Assembly (NCBI GenBank): GCA_035552395.1
Contig: DASZLL010000106.1
Location: forward strand, 5,731 to 69,730
Direction: 5' to 3'
From: Bog-473 sp035552395
GTDB taxonomy: Bacteria > Actinomycetota > Acidimicrobiia > Acidimicrobiales > RAAP-2
DNA: 64,000 bases
Below are positions 33,016 to 41,716 of the stretch, piece after piece. The position numbers were made by a program, and so were the translations under genes. The first letter of the stretch is position 1. Each line of letters opens with the position of its first letter. The notes beneath the pieces were generated by a model. That model saw only the letters and a program-made list of their open reading frames with translations, was not told the origin of the DNA and searched no databases.

Positions 33016-33684
33016 ATGCAGGCACCGGCGTTGTCACGCGAGGAGGTCGATGCGTACCTGGGGGCGGTGGACTGGCTGCGGAGCATCCTGCTTCGCAGCG
33101 AGGTGGCAGCGTCGTGGGGGGAGCCCGGCGCGCTTCTGCACTACAGCGTCGGCGGTGTTGCCGCCCACGCTGTCCACGGCGTGGTCTGGTTGGAACAGGT
33201 ACTCAAGGACGCAGAGCCGCTCGGCTTACGGAGCGTAGCGGTAGGGGAATTCTTCGGCCTCAATCGGGTAGAGGGCGTCGACGACGACGATCCGTTCGCG
33301 GCGTCGCTGCGGTCCGCCGCGGAGTCCTTCGCTCAAACGGGCGCGCCGCTCGTCGCGGCGGCGTGTACGGCTGCGCGCGACGAGCTGGTCGGTCTGCTCG
33401 TCGCGGCCTCGGCGGCACGGGCCGTTCCGGTGATCCGGGTGGCCGGTGGACAGGTGCCACTCTCCGAGTATCTCCGTACGAGGATCCTCGAAGTGGTCGT
33501 ACACGGTGACGACGTCGTGAGCAGCGTGCCCGGACTCCATGTGCCGGACCCACCGCCAGCGGCAATGGGGGTCAGTCTGGAGGTCTGTCTCGAACTGGCC
33601 CGCGCCCGCGTGGGCGACTTGGCCTCCCTTCGCGCGTTTACGCGGACCGAGCGGGCGCTCCCCGACGCACTCCGGGTGCTGTGA
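33016..33684 (+). CDS. Maleylpyruvate isomerase-like (MDMPI/DinB fold) protein
   Basis: 222 aa, ATG start. LHYSVGGVAAHAVHGVVWLEQVL and LSEYLRTRILEVVVHGDDV match the TIGR03083-type actinobacterial family with a mycothiol-dependent maleylpyruvate isomerase N-terminal domain: a four-helix DinB-like bundle whose three His (here in the HAVHG region and VVHGDDV) bind a metal. Many members act in mycothiol-dependent detoxification; the exact reaction is unknown. Monocistronic, divergent from egtB and convergent with the ABC permease gene. Confidence 0.82.
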   Translation: MQAPALSREEVDAYLGAVDWLRSILLRSEVAASWGEPGALLHYSVGGVAAHAVHGVVWLEQVLKDAEPLGLRSVAVGEFFGLNRVEGVDDDDPFAASLRSAAESFAQTGAPLVAAACTAARDELVGLLVAASAARAVPVIRVAGGQVPLSEYLRTRILEVVVHGDDVVSSVPGLHVPDPPPAAMGVSLEVCLELARARVGDLASLRAFTRTERALPDALRVL

Positions 33685-33752
33685 GTTCATGGACACGGAC
33701 GCGGCCTTCGCCGTGGGGCGGCGGTGTCGAACAGCGGGCCGCCGCATCGCTG

Positions 33753-34664
33753 CTAGGCGAGGACCTTGCGCCTGAAGTTCTTGAGGCCGAGCGTGAGGAA
33801 AATCACGCTGAACGCGATGATCGCGGGATAGATCACATAGAGGTGCATGTGCGCAGCGTCCGTAAAGGCGGCTCGCATTCCGTCGTTGATGTAGATGAGT
33901 GGATTGATCAACACGATGATCTGCAGCCAGTGAACAGGCCCGGCCTTGATCGGCGCCAACCGCGTCCACTGGTAGTAGGTGCCACCGAGGAACGTGATGG
34001 GCAGCACGATGAAGCCGAACATGAGGCCGAGGTTGCGCGGCTCGAACGACGTGCCGAGCAGGAGCCCGAGCGACGCCATGCAGACACACGACAGCGGGAC
34101 CAGAGTGACGATGAGCAGCCAGTGCAGGTTGATGTGGGCCTCGACCCCGGCGGCGTGGACGACGGAGGCGATCGGCAGCACGATCGCCGCCGAGATCAGC
34201 CCCTGCGCGCCGCCCGAGATCACCTTTGAGATTGCGACCAACCAGATCGGGCAGGGCGCCTGCACGCGGTCCTCGATTTCTCGCGTGAAGCCGAACTCCT
34301 GTGCCAGCTGCATGGCAACGGCCTGAATGCCCTGGAACATGATGGCCAGCCCGACCACGCCCGGAACGAGGACGGTGGCGAAGGCGGACTCCGCCCCCGG
34401 GACCCCACTGGCCCCGCCGATGCCCTGGCCGATCTTCGGGAAGACGTAGAGGAAGACGAAACACAGGAGGAACGGCTGCACCAGTGTCCGCACCGTGAAC
34501 TCGATCTTGTGTTTCCAGAGGACCACCAGGTCGCGCAGGATCAGCGCCCGGAGCGAAGTCCAACTCGCCGCGGTGGCCGAGCGGGTGGGCGTCAGGTCGA
34601 CGTGGTGCGTGCCGGGTGACCCAAAGGTGGCTGGGGTCATCTCTGGTGTCGTCGTTGCAGCCAT
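33753..34664 (-). CDS. ABC-2 type transporter permease (DrrB-like)
   Basis: 303 aa with six membrane segments after a roughly 45-aa cytoplasmic N-terminus. The family pattern RDLVVLWKHKIEFTVRTLVQPFLLCFVF, GFTREIEDRVQAPCPIWLVAISKV and GGTYYQWTRLAPI is that of daunorubicin-resistance DrrB-type permeases. It works with the ATPase encoded just upstream; stop and start overlap by one base (TGATG). It exports an unknown hydrophobic compound. Probably controlled by the adjacent PadR regulator. Confidence 0.9.
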   Translation of the reverse strand: MAATTTPEMTPATFGSPGTHHVDLTPTRSATAASWTSLRALILRDLVVLWKHKIEFTVRTLVQPFLLCFVFLYVFPKIGQGIGGASGVPGAESAFATVLVPGVVGLAIMFQGIQAVAMQLAQEFGFTREIEDRVQAPCPIWLVAISKVISGGAQGLISAAIVLPIASVVHAAGVEAHINLHWLLIVTLVPLSCVCMASLGLLLGTSFEPRNLGLMFGFIVLPITFLGGTYYQWTRLAPIKAGPVHWLQIIVLINPLIYINDGMRAAFTDAAHMHLYVIYPAIIAFSVIFLTLGLKNFRRKVLA

Positions 34665-35659
34665 CAGTCGCGCAGGTCCTTCCCGGTGAGCCCGATGAAC
34701 ACCGTCTCGAGGGTGGGTTCGGCGACCGAGAGGTCGGCCAGCGAGAACCCGGCGGCCTCTGCGGCCTCGACCACCCGGGGGACGATGCGATCGGAGCCGC
34801 TGATCTGCAGCTCGACACCTTCATCCACGGGGCGCGTCCGCGTCAGGCCTGCGAGCCGACTTTCGAGGGCGGCGGCCAGTTCGGTCGGGTCGCCCGCCGC
34901 CTTGACGGTCACGATGGTGTCGGCCCCGACGCTGCGTTTGAGCTCGCTGGGTGTGTCCAGGGCAAGGATCTTGCCGTGGTCCATGATGGCCACCCGATTA
35001 CACAGCTTGTCGGCTTCCTCCATGTAGTGGGTCGTCAACATGATCGTTTGCCCCTCGGCGTTCAGCCCACCGAGGAGATCCCAAAGGGCCAAGCGACCCT
35101 GCGGGTCGAGGCCGGCCGTCGGCTCATCGAGGAAGAGAACGGCCGGCCGGTGAAAGATCGCCCGGGCCACCATCAGTCGTTGTGCCATGCCCCCGGAGAG
35201 GGCGTAGACCGATGCCTTGCCGAAGCGGGTCAGCTGGAACCGCTCCAACAGTTCGTCGGCGATGTGGCGGCACTCCTTCGCACCCATCCCGAACAGGCGG
35301 CCGTGGAAATAGAGGTTCTCCCACGGCGTGAGCTGGCGGTCGAGCGTGTTCTGCTGGGACACGACGCCGATGAGCTGTTTGACCACGGTCGGCTGTCGGA
35401 CGACATCGATGCCGCCCACCAGCGCGCGGCCACCCGTGGGGATGACGCGCGTGGTGAGCACACCGATGGTGGTGGTCTTACCGGCGCCGTTCGGACCGAG
35501 CAGCCCGAAGACCTCGCCGGTGTTCACCCGGAGGTTCAGCCCGTCGACCGCGCGGAAATCTGTCCCGGCGTACGTCTTGGTGAGATCGACCGTTTCAATG
35601 ATCGGCCCCGTCCCGGAAGCTGCGCCATCGATCGGGGTGGCGGTTGCGGTGGTCGTCAT
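34664..35659 (-). CDS. ABC transporter ATP-binding protein (DrrA-like)
   Basis: 331 aa. Walker A GPNGAGKTT (55-63), Q-loop VVSQQNTLD, signature YALSGGMAQRL, Walker B VLFLDEPTAGLD and the switch His in LTTHYMEEAD are all intact. The C-terminal roughly 100 residues form the DrrA-type regulatory extension. It powers the DrrB-like permease encoded by the next gene. The gene lies 31 nt from padR, in the same direction, so a regulator-exporter operon is likely. Confidence 0.93.
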   Translation of the reverse strand: MTTTATATPIDGAASGTGPIIETVDLTKTYAGTDFRAVDGLNLRVNTGEVFGLLGPNGAGKTTTIGVLTTRVIPTGGRALVGGIDVVRQPTVVKQLIGVVSQQNTLDRQLTPWENLYFHGRLFGMGAKECRHIADELLERFQLTRFGKASVYALSGGMAQRLMVARAIFHRPAVLFLDEPTAGLDPQGRLALWDLLGGLNAEGQTIMLTTHYMEEADKLCNRVAIMDHGKILALDTPSELKRSVGADTIVTVKAAGDPTELAAALESRLAGLTRTRPVDEGVELQISGSDRIVPRVVEAAEAAGFSLADLSVAEPTLETVFIGLTGKDLRD

Positions 35660-35690
35660 GGCTCTGCCAGCAGAGTACCGGTCCGCTCTC

Positions 35691-36272
35691 TTAGTCCTCA
35701 GCGAGGATCTGGTAGAGGTCCTTGCGCGCTTTTTGGATGATGGAAATTCCTCGATCGATCTGCGCTGGTTCGCCGGCTCCGGCGAGTTGCTTGGCGGCGC
35801 TGGCCAGCTGTTCGATCGCCTCGCGCAGCGTTCGGATCTTGTCGTCGGCCTCGCCCGCCGCCTGCCAAGGCTGCTCGCTCTTCTCTGCCTCGGCGCGGCC
35901 CGAATCGGTGAGCGCGTAGGTGCGGCTGCCTTCGACCTCGGACGACTGCACCAAGCCTTCGTCCTCGAGCATCTGGAGGTGCGGATAGACCGACCCCGGG
36001 CTCGGCCGCCAGAGGCCGCCGCTCATCTCTTCGAGGCGGCGCATGACTTCGTAGCCGTGCGCCGGCTCCTGGCGCAGCGCAAGGAGGATGGCGGTACGGA
36101 TGGCACCTCGGCGCATGCGGCGCCCGCCGCCCCAACCACCTCGTCCGCCGCCCCGGCGGATTCCGGGGCCGCGCATGGCGTGCGCAAAGAAATGCTCGTG
36201 CAGCTGTTCGTGGTCGTGCTCTGGGCCCTGGTGGTGGTCATGGCCGCGATCGTGATCGTGTGGATGTGGCAT
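35691..36272 (-). CDS. PadR family regulator with His-rich N-terminus
   Basis: 193 aa from the ATG at 36272, chosen for AGGAGG 7 nt upstream. Residues 1-35 are histidine-rich (MPHPHDHDRGHDHHQG and following), then a Gly/Arg-rich linker. The PadR winged helix runs from about 55 to 135: RGAIRTAILLALRQEPAHGYEVMRRLEEMSGGLWRPSPGSVYPHLQMLEDEGLV. A C-terminal helix drives dimerisation. The His-rich tail may bind metal. It heads the ABC exporter operon and probably represses it. Confidence 0.88.
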   Translation of the reverse strand: MPHPHDHDRGHDHHQGPEHDHEQLHEHFFAHAMRGPGIRRGGGRGGWGGGRRMRRGAIRTAILLALRQEPAHGYEVMRRLEEMSGGLWRPSPGSVYPHLQMLEDEGLVQSSEVEGSRTYALTDSGRAEAEKSEQPWQAAGEADDKIRTLREAIEQLASAAKQLAGAGEPAQIDRGISIIQKARKDLYQILAED

Positions 36273-36312
36273 GTGGTGTTCCTCCTGGTCGGAAAGGTCG
36301 ACGGGTGATCCC

Positions 36313-36350
36313 GCTATGTAACGTACCATAATGATATATCGCAATATACC
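36313..36350 (-). promoter_or_regulatory. PadR operator/promoter region
   Basis: This AT-rich segment contains a perfect dyad TATAT-CGCA-ATATA (36335-36348) and a second, looser ATG-N8-CAT dyad (about 36316-36329) typical of PadR sites (ATGT...ACAT). On the minus strand TTGCGA, a 17-nt spacer and TTACAT form a possible promoter for padR, overlapped by the dyads. It lies between padR and msrA and may affect both. Confidence 0.5.
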
Positions 36351-36454
36351 AGCCGATGAGCGCATTGCAAGCGAAGCAGTCGAAGGCCTGGATCGGGGAA
36401 GGCCAATCAGTGCCCATACTGAGGTCGGAACGGACAGGCGGCGCAGGGGACGAC

Positions 36455-37111
36455 ATGGGATTATTCAGCTCGCACAGGTCACAGATGGTCACCCCGGAGA
36501 AGGCGCTGCCTGGGCGGGGTGCGTCCATGTCCGTCACCGAGCCGCATCTGGTGCTCGGAACCAAGTTGACCCCGCCGTTTCCGGACGGGCTCGAGCGGGC
36601 GGCGTTCGCCATGGGGTGCTTCTGGGGCGCCGAGCGGAAGTTCTGGTCCCTGCCGGGCGTGTACACGACCGCCGTCGGTTACGCGGGCGGGATCACGCCC
36701 AACCCCACGTACCACGAGGTCTGTAAAGGCCGAACGGGTCACGCCGAAGCTGTCCTGGTGGTGTACGACCCAGCAGGCATCTCCTACAAGCAGCTGTTGC
36801 GCGTGTTCTTCGAGGGTCATGACCCGACGCTGGGCATGCGACAGGGGAACGACGTCGGGACGCAGTACCGCTCCGCCATCTACACGACGACGCCCGAGCA
36901 GGCGGCCATTGCGCAAGACGTTGCGGCACGTTTCGCCACGTCGCTGCACGATGCCGGCTATGGCGACGTCACCACAGAGATCAGGCAGGCCGGCGAGTTC
37001 TATTACGCCGAGCCCTACCACCAGCAGTACCTCGAGGTGAACCCCAATGGTTATTGCGGGCTCGGCGACACTGGCGTCTCGTGCCCTGTCGGGCCGGCGG
37101 AGACCGGGTGA
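36455..37111 (+). CDS. msrA: Peptide methionine sulfoxide reductase MsrA
   Basis: 218 aa from the ATG at 36455 (AGGGGA 6 nt upstream). The active site GCFWGAERKFW holds the catalytic Cys; TAVGYAGG, GHAEAVLVVYDP, GNDVGTQYRSAIY and YCGLGDTGVSC (resolving Cys region) complete the family. The N-terminal SQMVTPEKALPGRG is as in the long E. coli-type MsrA. It repairs methionine-S-sulfoxide in proteins using thioredoxin-type reductant. It overlaps the interrupted thioesterase gene by a GTGA. Confidence 0.95.
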   Translation: MGLFSSHRSQMVTPEKALPGRGASMSVTEPHLVLGTKLTPPFPDGLERAAFAMGCFWGAERKFWSLPGVYTTAVGYAGGITPNPTYHEVCKGRTGHAEAVLVVYDPAGISYKQLLRVFFEGHDPTLGMRQGNDVGTQYRSAIYTTTPEQAAIAQDVAARFATSLHDAGYGDVTTEIRQAGEFYYAEPYHQQYLEVNPNGYCGLGDTGVSCPVGPAETG

Positions 37112-37551
37112 ACCAACCGGAAGACGGACTCACCGGGGGCCGACAACGAGAGCGGCGGGCTGCCGTGCCAGCCATATTCGCCCAGACGCCCTTCTTGTCG
37201 TGGCTCGGCCTGGTGGTCGAGCGCTGCGAGCCGGACGACGTCGCCACCCGGTTGCCGTTCCGGGTCGAACTCAGCAACGACGGCGCCACGTAGCACGGAG
37301 GTGTCGTCGGCACCGTGATCGACACGACCGGAGCCCTCGCCGCGCGGTCCAACCACGACTTTGATCGCGACGTGCGCGCCTCCACGGTCTCCATGGCGCT
37401 CCAGTACGTCGCCGCCGGCTCGGGAGAGCACCTCAACTGTTCGGCGCGCACCGTCCGCCGAGCCCGGGAGCTGATCTTCACCGAGATCACCGCCGCCGAC
37501 GAGACCGGCAGGGTGCTGGCGCACGGCTTGCAGATGTACCGCATCGCCTGA
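37108..37551 (+). pseudogene. PaaI-like hotdog thioesterase, interrupted by an in-frame TAG
   Basis: A GTG at 37108 overlaps the msrA stop and opens a 147-codon frame that would encode a complete hotdog thioesterase: FAQTPFLSWLGLVVERCEPDDVATRLPFRVELSNDGAT, then HGGVVGTVIDTTGALAA and a C-terminal strand ending in HGLQMYRI. A single TAG at 37291-37293 splits it just before the HGG catalytic loop, at a position where relatives have residues such as Tyr (TAC or TAT is one base away). The rest is intact, so this is a recent nonsense mutation, a sequencing error or, less likely, readthrough. Confidence 0.75.
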
Positions 37552-37568
37552 GTGATTGCCTTCTCCCG

Positions 37569-38411
37569 CTAGCGCAGACGGATGACGTTCCCCGTTACGA
37601 GCGCCGCGGCATCGGAGGCCAGGTAGGCGATCACCTCGGCCACCTGCTTCGGCGTAGCAACGCGCCGGCCGGCGGTGCGTGCTGCCGAGGCCGTCTGCGG
37701 GTTGATCCACCCGGTGTCGGTGATCGGAGGATGGACGACGTTGGCCGTGACGCCGAAGCGCCCGAGTTCGGTCGCCGCGCTCAATGTGAAGTTCACCTGG
37801 GCCGCCTTCGCAGCGCCGTAGGAGACCTCCTCAGGAAGGCCGTTTCCCTCGCCCGACGTCAGCCCCACGATGCGGCCCCATTGCCCGTGCCTCGCCATAT
37901 GCCGACGGGCGAACTCGGCAATCAGCAAGGCCGCAGCCCGCGCGTCGACCGAGAACACTTGGTCCAACGAGCGGGCCGTCACGGGATTCTGGGCCCGGCC
38001 GAAACGGTCCGTCGCCTCCGACAAGAACGTGTCACCCACCCACCCCGATGCGTTGTTTACCACGATCTGCACCGGACCGAGCTGCTGCTCGGCGGTGTCG
38101 AAGAGGCGCGGAATCGACTCTGCGTCCGACAGGTCGACCTCCATCGCAACGGCCCGGCCGCCGGCCGCACGGATCGACTCCACCACGAAGTCGGCCCGGG
38201 CCATGCGGGTCGCCCGGTAGGCCGCGGGGAGCGAAGGATCCTCGAGGCCGCCTAACCGCTCGCTGCGGAAGTACGCGCACAGGACCGCCGTGCCCCGCGC
38301 CGCCAGCGCCTTAGCGGTCGCGGCGCCGATGCCGTGATTCGCGCCGGTGACCAGCGCAACCCGGCGCTCTCCCGCGCCCGTCTCGCGCGGTCCGCTCGTT
38401 GCCGTGGTCAC
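37569..38411 (-). CDS. SDR oxidoreductase
   Basis: 280 aa. Cofactor motif TGANHGIG (about 21-28), NNASGWVGDTF, GLTSGEG with the catalytic Ser, and Y-G-A-A-K; the C-terminal TPKQVAEVIAYLASDAAALVTGNVIRLR is standard. The region after the second strand has an insertion (SERLGGLEDPSLPAAYRATRMARADFV), longer than in FabG. The substrate is unknown. It lies 19 nt downstream of the nitronate monooxygenase gene on the same strand. Confidence 0.88.
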   Translation of the reverse strand: MTTATSGPRETGAGERRVALVTGANHGIGAATAKALAARGTAVLCAYFRSERLGGLEDPSLPAAYRATRMARADFVVESIRAAGGRAVAMEVDLSDAESIPRLFDTAEQQLGPVQIVVNNASGWVGDTFLSEATDRFGRAQNPVTARSLDQVFSVDARAAALLIAEFARRHMARHGQWGRIVGLTSGEGNGLPEEVSYGAAKAAQVNFTLSAATELGRFGVTANVVHPPITDTGWINPQTASAARTAGRRVATPKQVAEVIAYLASDAAALVTGNVIRLR

Positions 38412-38430
38412 GCTCCGTCGAGCGGGGCGC

Positions 38431-39396
38431 TCAGCGCAGCGCGGCCATGCGGTCGAGCACGGCCTCTGCTTCCGTCACGAAACGATGCACCAGCTCGCCT
38501 GCGGGGACCAGCTCGGAGATCCCGCCGACCCCCTGGCCGGCGGGATAGCACTCCTTTTCCACGTCGACGCCTTCGCTGAAGGAGTCGCCGCCCAGGTGCA
38601 TGGCGCCGTTGCCGTAGGCCGCTGCGAGCTGCTCGGGGAACTTCTTCAGCTCCTGGGGGTGAGCCTCGTAGTAGTCGGTGTAGTTGTTGCGCACGACGCG
38701 CATCGTCTTGCCCGAGTAGGCGCGGCTCACGGTGGTCTGGTCCTCGCGGCTGGCGAGCAGCGTCTCCTTGTAGCCCAGGACGCCACGAGCTTCGGGCGTC
38801 GCAATGAAACGCGTTCCGATCCAGACGCCGTCCGCGCCGAGCGCGAGCGCGGCGGCGAGCCCGCGGCCGTCGAAGATGCCACCGGCGGCGACGACGGGGA
38901 CCCGTGCGCCGACGGCATCGACGATCTGGGGAACCAAGGGGAACGACGCCACCTGGCCGGTGTGGCCGCCCGCCTCGGTGCCCTGGGCCACGACGAGGTC
39001 ACATCCCGCCTCCACGGCGCGCACAGCGTGCTCGACCTTGCCGCACATGCTCACGACCACCAGGTCGTGCACGTGGCAAAGGTCGACCACTTCGGTCGGC
39101 ACGCCCAGGCCGGCGACGAAGGCCGAGGCCCCGCCCTCGATGACCATCTTGACTTGCTCGCTCATGCCACCTGGCATGGCGGTGAGCAGGTCGACGCCGA
39201 AGGGCTTGTCGGTGGCTTCGCGCACCGCCGCCATTTCCGTCACCATCGTCTCGTTGCCCATGGTGGAGGCGCCGAGGCAGCCAAACCCGCCCGCCGCCGA
39301 GACGGCCGCTGCGAGCGCTGAGTAGGAGACGCCTCCCATACCGGCCAGCATCACGGGGTGTTCGATCCCGAGTAGTTCGGTGAGGCGGGTACGCAT
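38431..39396 (-). CDS. Nitronate monooxygenase / FabK-like flavoprotein
   Basis: 321 aa FMN TIM barrel. LLGIEHPVMLAGMGGVS is the N-terminal signature, AQGTEAGGHTGQV is the FMN/substrate loop with the catalytic His, and VPVVAAGGIFDGRGLAAALALGADGVWIGTRF binds phosphate. This is the class that includes actinobacterial nitronate monooxygenases and enoyl-ACP-reductase-II-like proteins. Together with the SDR downstream it may form an operon. Distinct from the enzyme at 6537-7589. Confidence 0.88.
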   Translation of the reverse strand: MRTRLTELLGIEHPVMLAGMGGVSYSALAAAVSAAGGFGCLGASTMGNETMVTEMAAVREATDKPFGVDLLTAMPGGMSEQVKMVIEGGASAFVAGLGVPTEVVDLCHVHDLVVVSMCGKVEHAVRAVEAGCDLVVAQGTEAGGHTGQVASFPLVPQIVDAVGARVPVVAAGGIFDGRGLAAALALGADGVWIGTRFIATPEARGVLGYKETLLASREDQTTVSRAYSGKTMRVVRNNYTDYYEAHPQELKKFPEQLAAAYGNGAMHLGGDSFSEGVDVEKECYPAGQGVGGISELVPAGELVHRFVTEAEAVLDRMAALR

Positions 39397-39539
39397 GAAT
39401 CGTGACCTTCCTGGGCTGTCGGTGCGACCGCGTGCCGCATCCGCCGCGGCGACCGTAGCGCGGGTGGCGCGGGGGCCCAGATGGGCCGGCCGAATTGGTC
39501 GCCGCCGTGACGGCTCCGGCGGGACCGGGGCGGCGAGCG

Positions 39540-39566
39540 GCCCATAATTGCATTTCGACCATGGGC
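39540..39566. promoter_or_regulatory. Inverted repeat in front of the DHA2 transporter gene
   Basis: GCCCAT (39540-39545) and ATGGGC (39561-39566) face each other across 15 nt, 45 nt before the transporter start codon, in the divergent gap with the nitronate monooxygenase gene. It is a candidate operator. It shares only GGCCCAT with the glycosylation-island motif. Confidence 0.35.
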
Positions 39567-39610
39567 GTTCCTACTCTGAGCCAATCGTGGGAGATGTCGG
39601 AGAGGCTGGT

Positions 39611-41716
39611 GTGAGCGTCGACACGGCACCTCCCGTGGGCGAGCGCATTACCGGTCGCCGGCTCTGGCTGATCCTCGGCGCCCTGCTCCTGGGCATGTTG
39701 TTGGCGGCGCTCGACCAGACGATCGTCTCGACGGCGCTGCCGACGATCGTGGGTGACCTGCACGGTGGCTCGCACCTGGCGTGGGTGGTCACGGCGTACC
39801 TGCTCGCATCGACGGTGTCCACCCCGCTGTGGGGCAAGCTCGGCGACCAATACGGGCGCAAGACCTTCTTCCAGGCTTCGATCGTCATCTTCGTCATCGG
39901 CTCGGCGTTGTGCGGCCTGAGTCACACCATGACCGAGCTCATCGCGTTCCGTGCACTGCAGGGACTCGGTGGCGGCGGCCTCATGGTCGGCGCGCAGACG
40001 ATCATCGGCGACGTCGTCTCGCCGCGCGATCGAGGGCGCTACATGGGGTTGTTCGGCGCCATGTTCGCCGTGGCGACCGTCATCGGGCCGCTTATCGGCG
40101 GCTTGTGCGTGACCTACCTGTCATGGCGCTGGGTCTTCTACATCAACCTGCCGCTCGGGATCCTGGCCCTCTTCGTGACGGGTGCCGTCTTGCCGGGGCA
40201 TCTGCGCAAGGTGCGACACACGATCGACTACGCGGGCACCCTGTTGCTGGCCGGGTCGGCAACGTCGCTGATCATCTTCGCCAGCTTGGGCGGGATCTCG
40301 TGGGCGTGGGTGTCCGCGCCCAGCATCTTCACTGCGGTGTTCGGTGTCGTGCTTGCTATCGCCTTCCTCTTCGCCGAACGCGCCGCCTCGGAGCCGGTCA
40401 TCCCGCTGCACCTGTTCACCGTGCGCGTGTTCAACGCGGCCAGTGCCATCGGGTTCGTGATGGGCTTCGCCATGTTCGGCGCCCTCACGTTCCTCCCGCT
40501 CTTCCTGCAGAACGTCAAGGGCGTCAGCCCGACGGTGTCGGGCCTGCGGATTCTGCCGCTCATGCTCGGAATGCTCGGCGCCTCGGTGATCTCGGGACGA
40601 CTGGTGACGCGCTGGGGCCGCTACCGTATCTTTCCCATCCTCGGCTCGGCCCTCCTGACGCTGGGCGCCTACCTGCTGTCCTTCATCGACGCCTCGATGA
40701 ACAGCTGGCTGCTCGCCTCTTACATGTTCGTCTTCGGAGTCGGCATGGGCCTCATCATGCAGGTGCTCGTCGTGGCGGTGCAGAACGCCGTGTCCTACAA
40801 CGAGCTTGGCGTGGCGACGAGCTCGGCCACCTTCTTCCGCATGATCGGCGGGTCTTTCGGCACGGCGGTGTTCGGCGCGATCTACGCCATCGTGTTCAAC
40901 CACACGTTCGCGCCGACCCTGGCCAAAGTGCCCGCGGCGGTGCTCAGGTCGTTCAACCCGCAGGCGCTCGATCCGGCGCTACTGAACAAGCTGAAGTCGA
41001 CGGCGGCGGGGCTCGCGTTCTTCGACAAGTACATCGGCGCCGTGACGCATTCGGTGCAAACGGTGTTCCTCGTTGCCGTGCCCATTTCGTTCTTCGCGTT
41101 CTTGTTGAGCTTCCTGTTGCCCGAGGTGCCGTTACGCCGCACGGTGGAGACGGTCGACACGGGCGAGGTCCACGGGGCGATGCAGGCGCGTTCGTCGCTC
41201 CAGGAGATCGAACTGGCGCTGCAACGGATGTCGGCCCGGGAGAACCGCGCCGAGCTCTACGAGACCCTGGCCCAGCGCGCCGGGGTCAACCTGCCGCCGC
41301 GGGCGGTGTGGCTGCTCTACCGGCTGGCCGATCGGCCCGCCTGCACGGTCGACGAGGTGGCCGAGCATCTGCACGTCGATCCGTCGGTGATCGAGCCGGG
41401 GGTGGAGGGCCTGGTGTCGGCCGGGATGATCGAGGAGCATCGCCGCGGCGCGGAGTGCGACCTGCACCTGACGGCCGCCGGCTCGCTCGCCCTCGGACGT
41501 CTGACCGAAGCGCGGCGGAACGGTCTGACGGACCTGCTCGAGGGATGGAATCCCGAGGAGCATCCAGAAGTGATCGAGCTGGTGAAGCAGCTGGCGCACT
41601 CGTTGTTGGCCGACGACGCGCGGTTGGTGGCCGATGCCATGCCGCGGGAGACGGCCGGCGCCAGTGCCGGTGGCGGTGCCGGTGGTCCGGGCGCCTCGGG
41701 CGGACCGACGGACTAA
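39611..41716 (+). CDS. DHA2 (EmrB/QacA) MFS transporter fused to a winged-helix domain
   Basis: 701 aa from the GTG at 39611, with GGAGAGG 5 nt upstream. Residues about 15-510 hold 14 membrane segments with LDQTIVSTALPTIVGDL (motif D1), GKLGDQYGRKTFF (motif A) and RALQGLGGGGLMVGAQTI (motif B). Residues about 535-655 are cytoplasmic and look like a MarR-type winged helix: RAVWLLYRLADRPACTVDEVAEHLHVDPSVIEPGVEGLVSAGMIEEHRRG followed by LTAAGSLALGRLTEARRNGLTDLL. A Gly/Ala-rich tail ends the protein. Proton-driven drug export is likely; the fused domain could sense the drug or bind DNA. Confidence 0.9.
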   Translation: MSVDTAPPVGERITGRRLWLILGALLLGMLLAALDQTIVSTALPTIVGDLHGGSHLAWVVTAYLLASTVSTPLWGKLGDQYGRKTFFQASIVIFVIGSALCGLSHTMTELIAFRALQGLGGGGLMVGAQTIIGDVVSPRDRGRYMGLFGAMFAVATVIGPLIGGLCVTYLSWRWVFYINLPLGILALFVTGAVLPGHLRKVRHTIDYAGTLLLAGSATSLIIFASLGGISWAWVSAPSIFTAVFGVVLAIAFLFAERAASEPVIPLHLFTVRVFNAASAIGFVMGFAMFGALTFLPLFLQNVKGVSPTVSGLRILPLMLGMLGASVISGRLVTRWGRYRIFPILGSALLTLGAYLLSFIDASMNSWLLASYMFVFGVGMGLIMQVLVVAVQNAVSYNELGVATSSATFFRMIGGSFGTAVFGAIYAIVFNHTFAPTLAKVPAAVLRSFNPQALDPALLNKLKSTAAGLAFFDKYIGAVTHSVQTVFLVAVPISFFAFLLSFLLPEVPLRRTVETVDTGEVHGAMQARSSLQEIELALQRMSARENRAELYETLAQRAGVNLPPRAVWLLYRLADRPACTVDEVAEHLHVDPSVIEPGVEGLVSAGMIEEHRRGAECDLHLTAAGSLALGRLTEARRNGLTDLLEGWNPEEHPEVIELVKQLAHSLLADDARLVADAMPRETAGASAGGGAGGPGASGGPTD

